The translations under genes were made by a program, and so were the position numbers. Below, piece by piece: positions 61,809 to 64,000 of a stretch of 64,000 bases of DNA; within the stretch, counting starts at the first letter, position 1, and the number at the start of each line of letters is the position of its first letter. Source of the DNA: Nelumbo lutea (taxonomy: Eukaryota > Streptophyta > Magnoliopsida > Proteales > Nelumbonaceae); the NCBI GenBank assembly GCA_022828595.1, contig JAKGHH010000003.1, positions 15,066,934 through 15,130,933 of the forward strand. The letters are read 5' to 3'. The notes beneath the pieces were generated by a model. It was not told the DNA's origin. It worked only from the letters and a program-made list of their open reading frames with translations, and searched no databases.

Positions 61809-62495
61809 GAGCTGATAGTAACTCAATGAAGGGAGTAGATTTCTTTTGGCCCGTAAGTCGATGAGCTAGTAAGTGCTGATCCAATTACTAGTGTGGCTCG
61901 TAGGCTTTGGGAGCGACTCGTAGTCTACTCTTCTTTGACTTTTGCCCGTGCCGGAGAGGCGACCGGGTCTTTAGTAGTAATGTGGCCCGTAGGATTTGGG
62001 AGTGACCAGTGGTATACTCTTTTCTAACTTTGCCCGTGCCGTAGAGGCGACCGGGTCTTAAGTAGTAATGTGGCCCGTAGGCTTGGCCTGCATCAGCTTC
62101 GTAATGCCGGTCACCTACTCCTACAAGAAGTTACTAGGGGCTTGACCTTCAGGGGCAGCACTACTAACTTTAGGTTGCCAGCTCACACGGGAGCCTTGGA
62201 AGGCTTGACCAGTAAGGGCGCCTATGTAGTCAGTTGGATGCCAACTCCCGCGGAAGCCACGAAGAGCTCATCTTTGTAGGGGGGACCTTGCGGAGAGGAC
62301 TGATGTGGCATTATCTGAATTGAAAGTAAGGTTGGTAGAGCTACTTAGTCCGTTAGCTCCCTGCATAGTCTCTGAGTTCATAAAAAATGTAAACTATAAA
62401 GCGATAGCTTCAATTTATAAAAAGTGAGGACTTAGTTTTGGCAAGATGAGAACTTAGCTTTTGTAGGATGAGAACTTAGCTTTTTGTAGCGTGTT
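61809..62495 (-). other. Non-coding interior of element D
   Basis: No frame resembles a retroelement protein. Contains an 88-89 bp tandem repeat: units starting TGTGGCTCGTAGGCTTTGG at 61892, TGTGGCCCGTAGGATTTGG at 61981 and a partial one at 62069, each ending GAGGCGACCGGGTCTT. What this stretch does (packaging signal, or spacer only) is unknown. Confidence 0.8.
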
Positions 62496-62511
62496 CCCAC
62501 AGACGACGCCA
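62496..62511 (-). other. Primer-binding site of element D
   Basis: TGGCGTCGTCTGTGGG on the - strand, two bases from the LTR end, one substitution from the site of element B at 15761-15776. Confidence 0.85.
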
Positions 62512-62513
62512 AT

Positions 62514-63837
62514 TGATGTAACCGTTTTCGGCCACGTACCAATGTTTTGTGATGTAAAATTTTTTGGCTAAGTACCTCGTTATTAGACCCGGTGGTGGCG
62601 TGCCTTAGTGATGAGCTACATGGTAGTGAACTGCCTACTGGCGAACTGCTCGGTGGAGAACTGCCTGGGGGCAAACTGCCTGGTGGTGAACTGCCCGGTG
62701 GCGAACTGTCTGGTGGTGAGCTGCCTGGTGGTGAGCTCCCTGGTGGCGGATTGCTTGGTGGCGAACTGCCTGGTGGCGAACTGCCTGGTGGCGAACTGCC
62801 CGGTGGCGAGTTGCTCGGTGGCGTACTGCCTGGTGACGAATTGCCTGGTGGCGAACTGCTTGATGGCGAACTGCCTGGTGGCGAACTGCCTGGTAGCGAA
62901 CTTCCTACTAGGCGGCCAGTGACTTAGAGAATGCTGGAGCTCCCTGGTGCGGCGCAATCCGACTGCCCTCAGCTTGATGTGGTCTTCTTTCCTTTGTAGG
63001 CAGCGGGAGCTGAGGGACCTGCGAGAACTTCATCTTTTCCTCATCTTTGTAGGTGGCTGGAGCTGAGGGACCTGCGAGAACTCCATCTTTTCCTCCTCTT
63101 TGTAGACGGCGGGAGCTGAGGGACCTCTGAGAACTCCATCTTTTCCTCCTCTTCATAGGCGGCGGGAGCTGAAGGACATGCGAGAACTGAATCAGAGGTC
63201 CCGGTGGTATTTTCCCAGTGGGGGCTCTCCGACGCTTAAGTTAGCACTCTTATTGTAGAGAGCTTTGAAGATAATATGAGAGAGCTAGTGAGCAGGGTTA
63301 CTTCCCTTTTTTCATCCCCCTCCCCTTTGGGGAGTGAGGTCTTCATATACCGGAGTCCTCGCGGGTTAGGTGGGTGAAAAGCCTCCAAACGGTAAGACTC
63401 GTCGCATCCTGTTAGAACGGGGGTACGGTGGTGAACTCCTCGAGGTCGTCAGGCTGGCGCTTTTGTCAGGCAGCCAGGTCGGCGCTTGGGCCGGGTTGTC
63501 AGGGGGGTGCCTGCGTCAGTCGGCGGGTCAGTGTCTAGGCTAGGTTTGTCGGTGGGCGCCTTATGGGCGGCTTGGCTGGATCATGTGCTAGGCTGGCCCA
63601 GGTCGGCCAGGTCGCGCAAGCCTCATGCCGCACGCAGCTCGCGTAGGCTGCGCGCGCCGCGCAGGTTGCGTGTGCCGCGCGCAGGTCGTGCAAGCGCGCG
63701 TCAGGCCGCGGTAGGCCGACCAGACTGGTGCCCGGGTGGGTCACGAACTTCGTAAGTTTGTTGGCTGGGTGTTTTCCTTATTGTCACGAGGTGCCACGTG
63801 TCACAATTTCACTGGAGGGCCAAATCTGCCCTCATCA
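62514..63837 (-). repeat. 5' LTR of element D (1324 bp)
   Basis: Same ends as the other LTR. TATA element near 63343-63352 reads GTATATGAAG on the - strand, one base off TATATAAAG, so promoter strength may differ from that of the other LTR. Four units of the ~53-bp GGCGGGAGCTGAGGGACCT array (62993-63180). Confidence 0.93.
62610..62906 (-). repeat. 15-bp minisatellite in 5' LTR of D, 20 units
   Basis: Same unit as at 60525-60836 with one unit fewer. Variant units are not in the same order in the two arrays, so units have been gained or lost since, or during, insertion. Confidence 0.95.
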
Positions 63838-63842
63838 ACTTG

Positions 63843-64000
63843 CAAACCCATATCAAAGTACAAATGGTCCGGGTTTTGATTTATACTCTCACCAAACGCA
63901 GCCTATGTTGTGGTAATAGATAAATAACATGATATGATGAGCATTTTCTGAACCTCCTACTATAGAGTCTGTGTGGTTTTAGGGGAAAGAGAAAAAGAAA
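63843..64000. other. Right flank of element D
   Basis: Unique sequence after the target duplication. No feature seen before the window ends. Confidence 0.6.

Larger units (their letters stand above)
60429..63837 (-). mobile_element. Complete non-autonomous Tat-related LTR element D
   Basis: Length 3409 bp with ACTTG duplicated at 60424-60428 and 63838-63842. 5' LTR 62514-63837 (1324 bp), 3' LTR 60429-61792 (1364 bp), interior only 721 bp. A primer site lies two bases inside the 5' LTR (62496-62511) and a polypurine tract directly next to the 3' LTR (61793-61808), both on the - strand. The interior has no Gag or Pol frame. In the first 160 or so aligned bases I count six differences between the LTRs; array lengths differ as well. 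It must rely on proteins made elsewhere. LTRs nearly twice the interior fit neither the usual TRIM (short LTRs) nor LARD (long interior) description. Confidence 0.95.

Noticed and set aside
60525..62906. Regular short repeats resembling a CRISPR array
   Set aside because: Units are contiguous with no spacers and the DNA is plant nuclear; it is a minisatellite in an LTR.

Overview
The window looks like nuclear DNA of a flowering plant. It holds one intron-containing plant-type alpha-tubulin gene, plant L1-type LINE remnants, Tat-lineage Ty3/gypsy LTR elements and many small non-autonomous DNA transposons, all in AT-rich intergenic sequence. I cannot name the species. Apart from the tubulin gene at 31808-33480 (four exons, 450 codons, + strand) I see no intact cellular gene. 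The rest is transposon-derived or featureless.

Layout. 1-1758 is the 3' end of a + strand Tat-like LTR element that runs off the left edge. 1759-12018 is AT-rich, with several MITEs and two local tandem-repeat zones. 12019-16620 is a - strand Tat-lineage element whose gag and pol are broken by stops, frameshifts and two internal deletions. 17740-19003 is a solo LTR with a perfect 5-bp target duplication. 21600-30475 is a graveyard of LINEs on both strands; the - strand copy at 22430-24530 was invaded by a 109-bp Tourist-like MITE and by a solo LTR. 31580-33600 is the tubulin gene. 34058-39484 and 41382-48300 hold MITEs of several families. 39500-41345 is a LINE RNase H region split by another solo LTR. 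49290-53080 is a very AT-rich block, followed by a solo LTR at 53347-54097. 56176-60317 is a further run of MITE-like repeats.

The most interesting object is at 60429-63837: a complete non-autonomous LTR element with a perfect 5-bp target duplication (ACTTG). Its LTRs (1364 and 1324 bp) are each almost twice as long as its non-coding 721-bp interior. Each LTR carries a 15-bp minisatellite in the segment predicted to be transcribed upstream of the primer site. Its primer-binding site is nearly the same as that of the element at 12019-16620, and its polypurine tract is nearly the same as that of the element at 1-1758. Six LTR loci in this window share termini (TGATG...CATCA) and appear to form one extended family, with coding members probably supplying proteins in trans.

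All calls come from reading the sequence. Boundaries given with TG/CA ends and target duplications are precise; other repeat boundaries are approximate.
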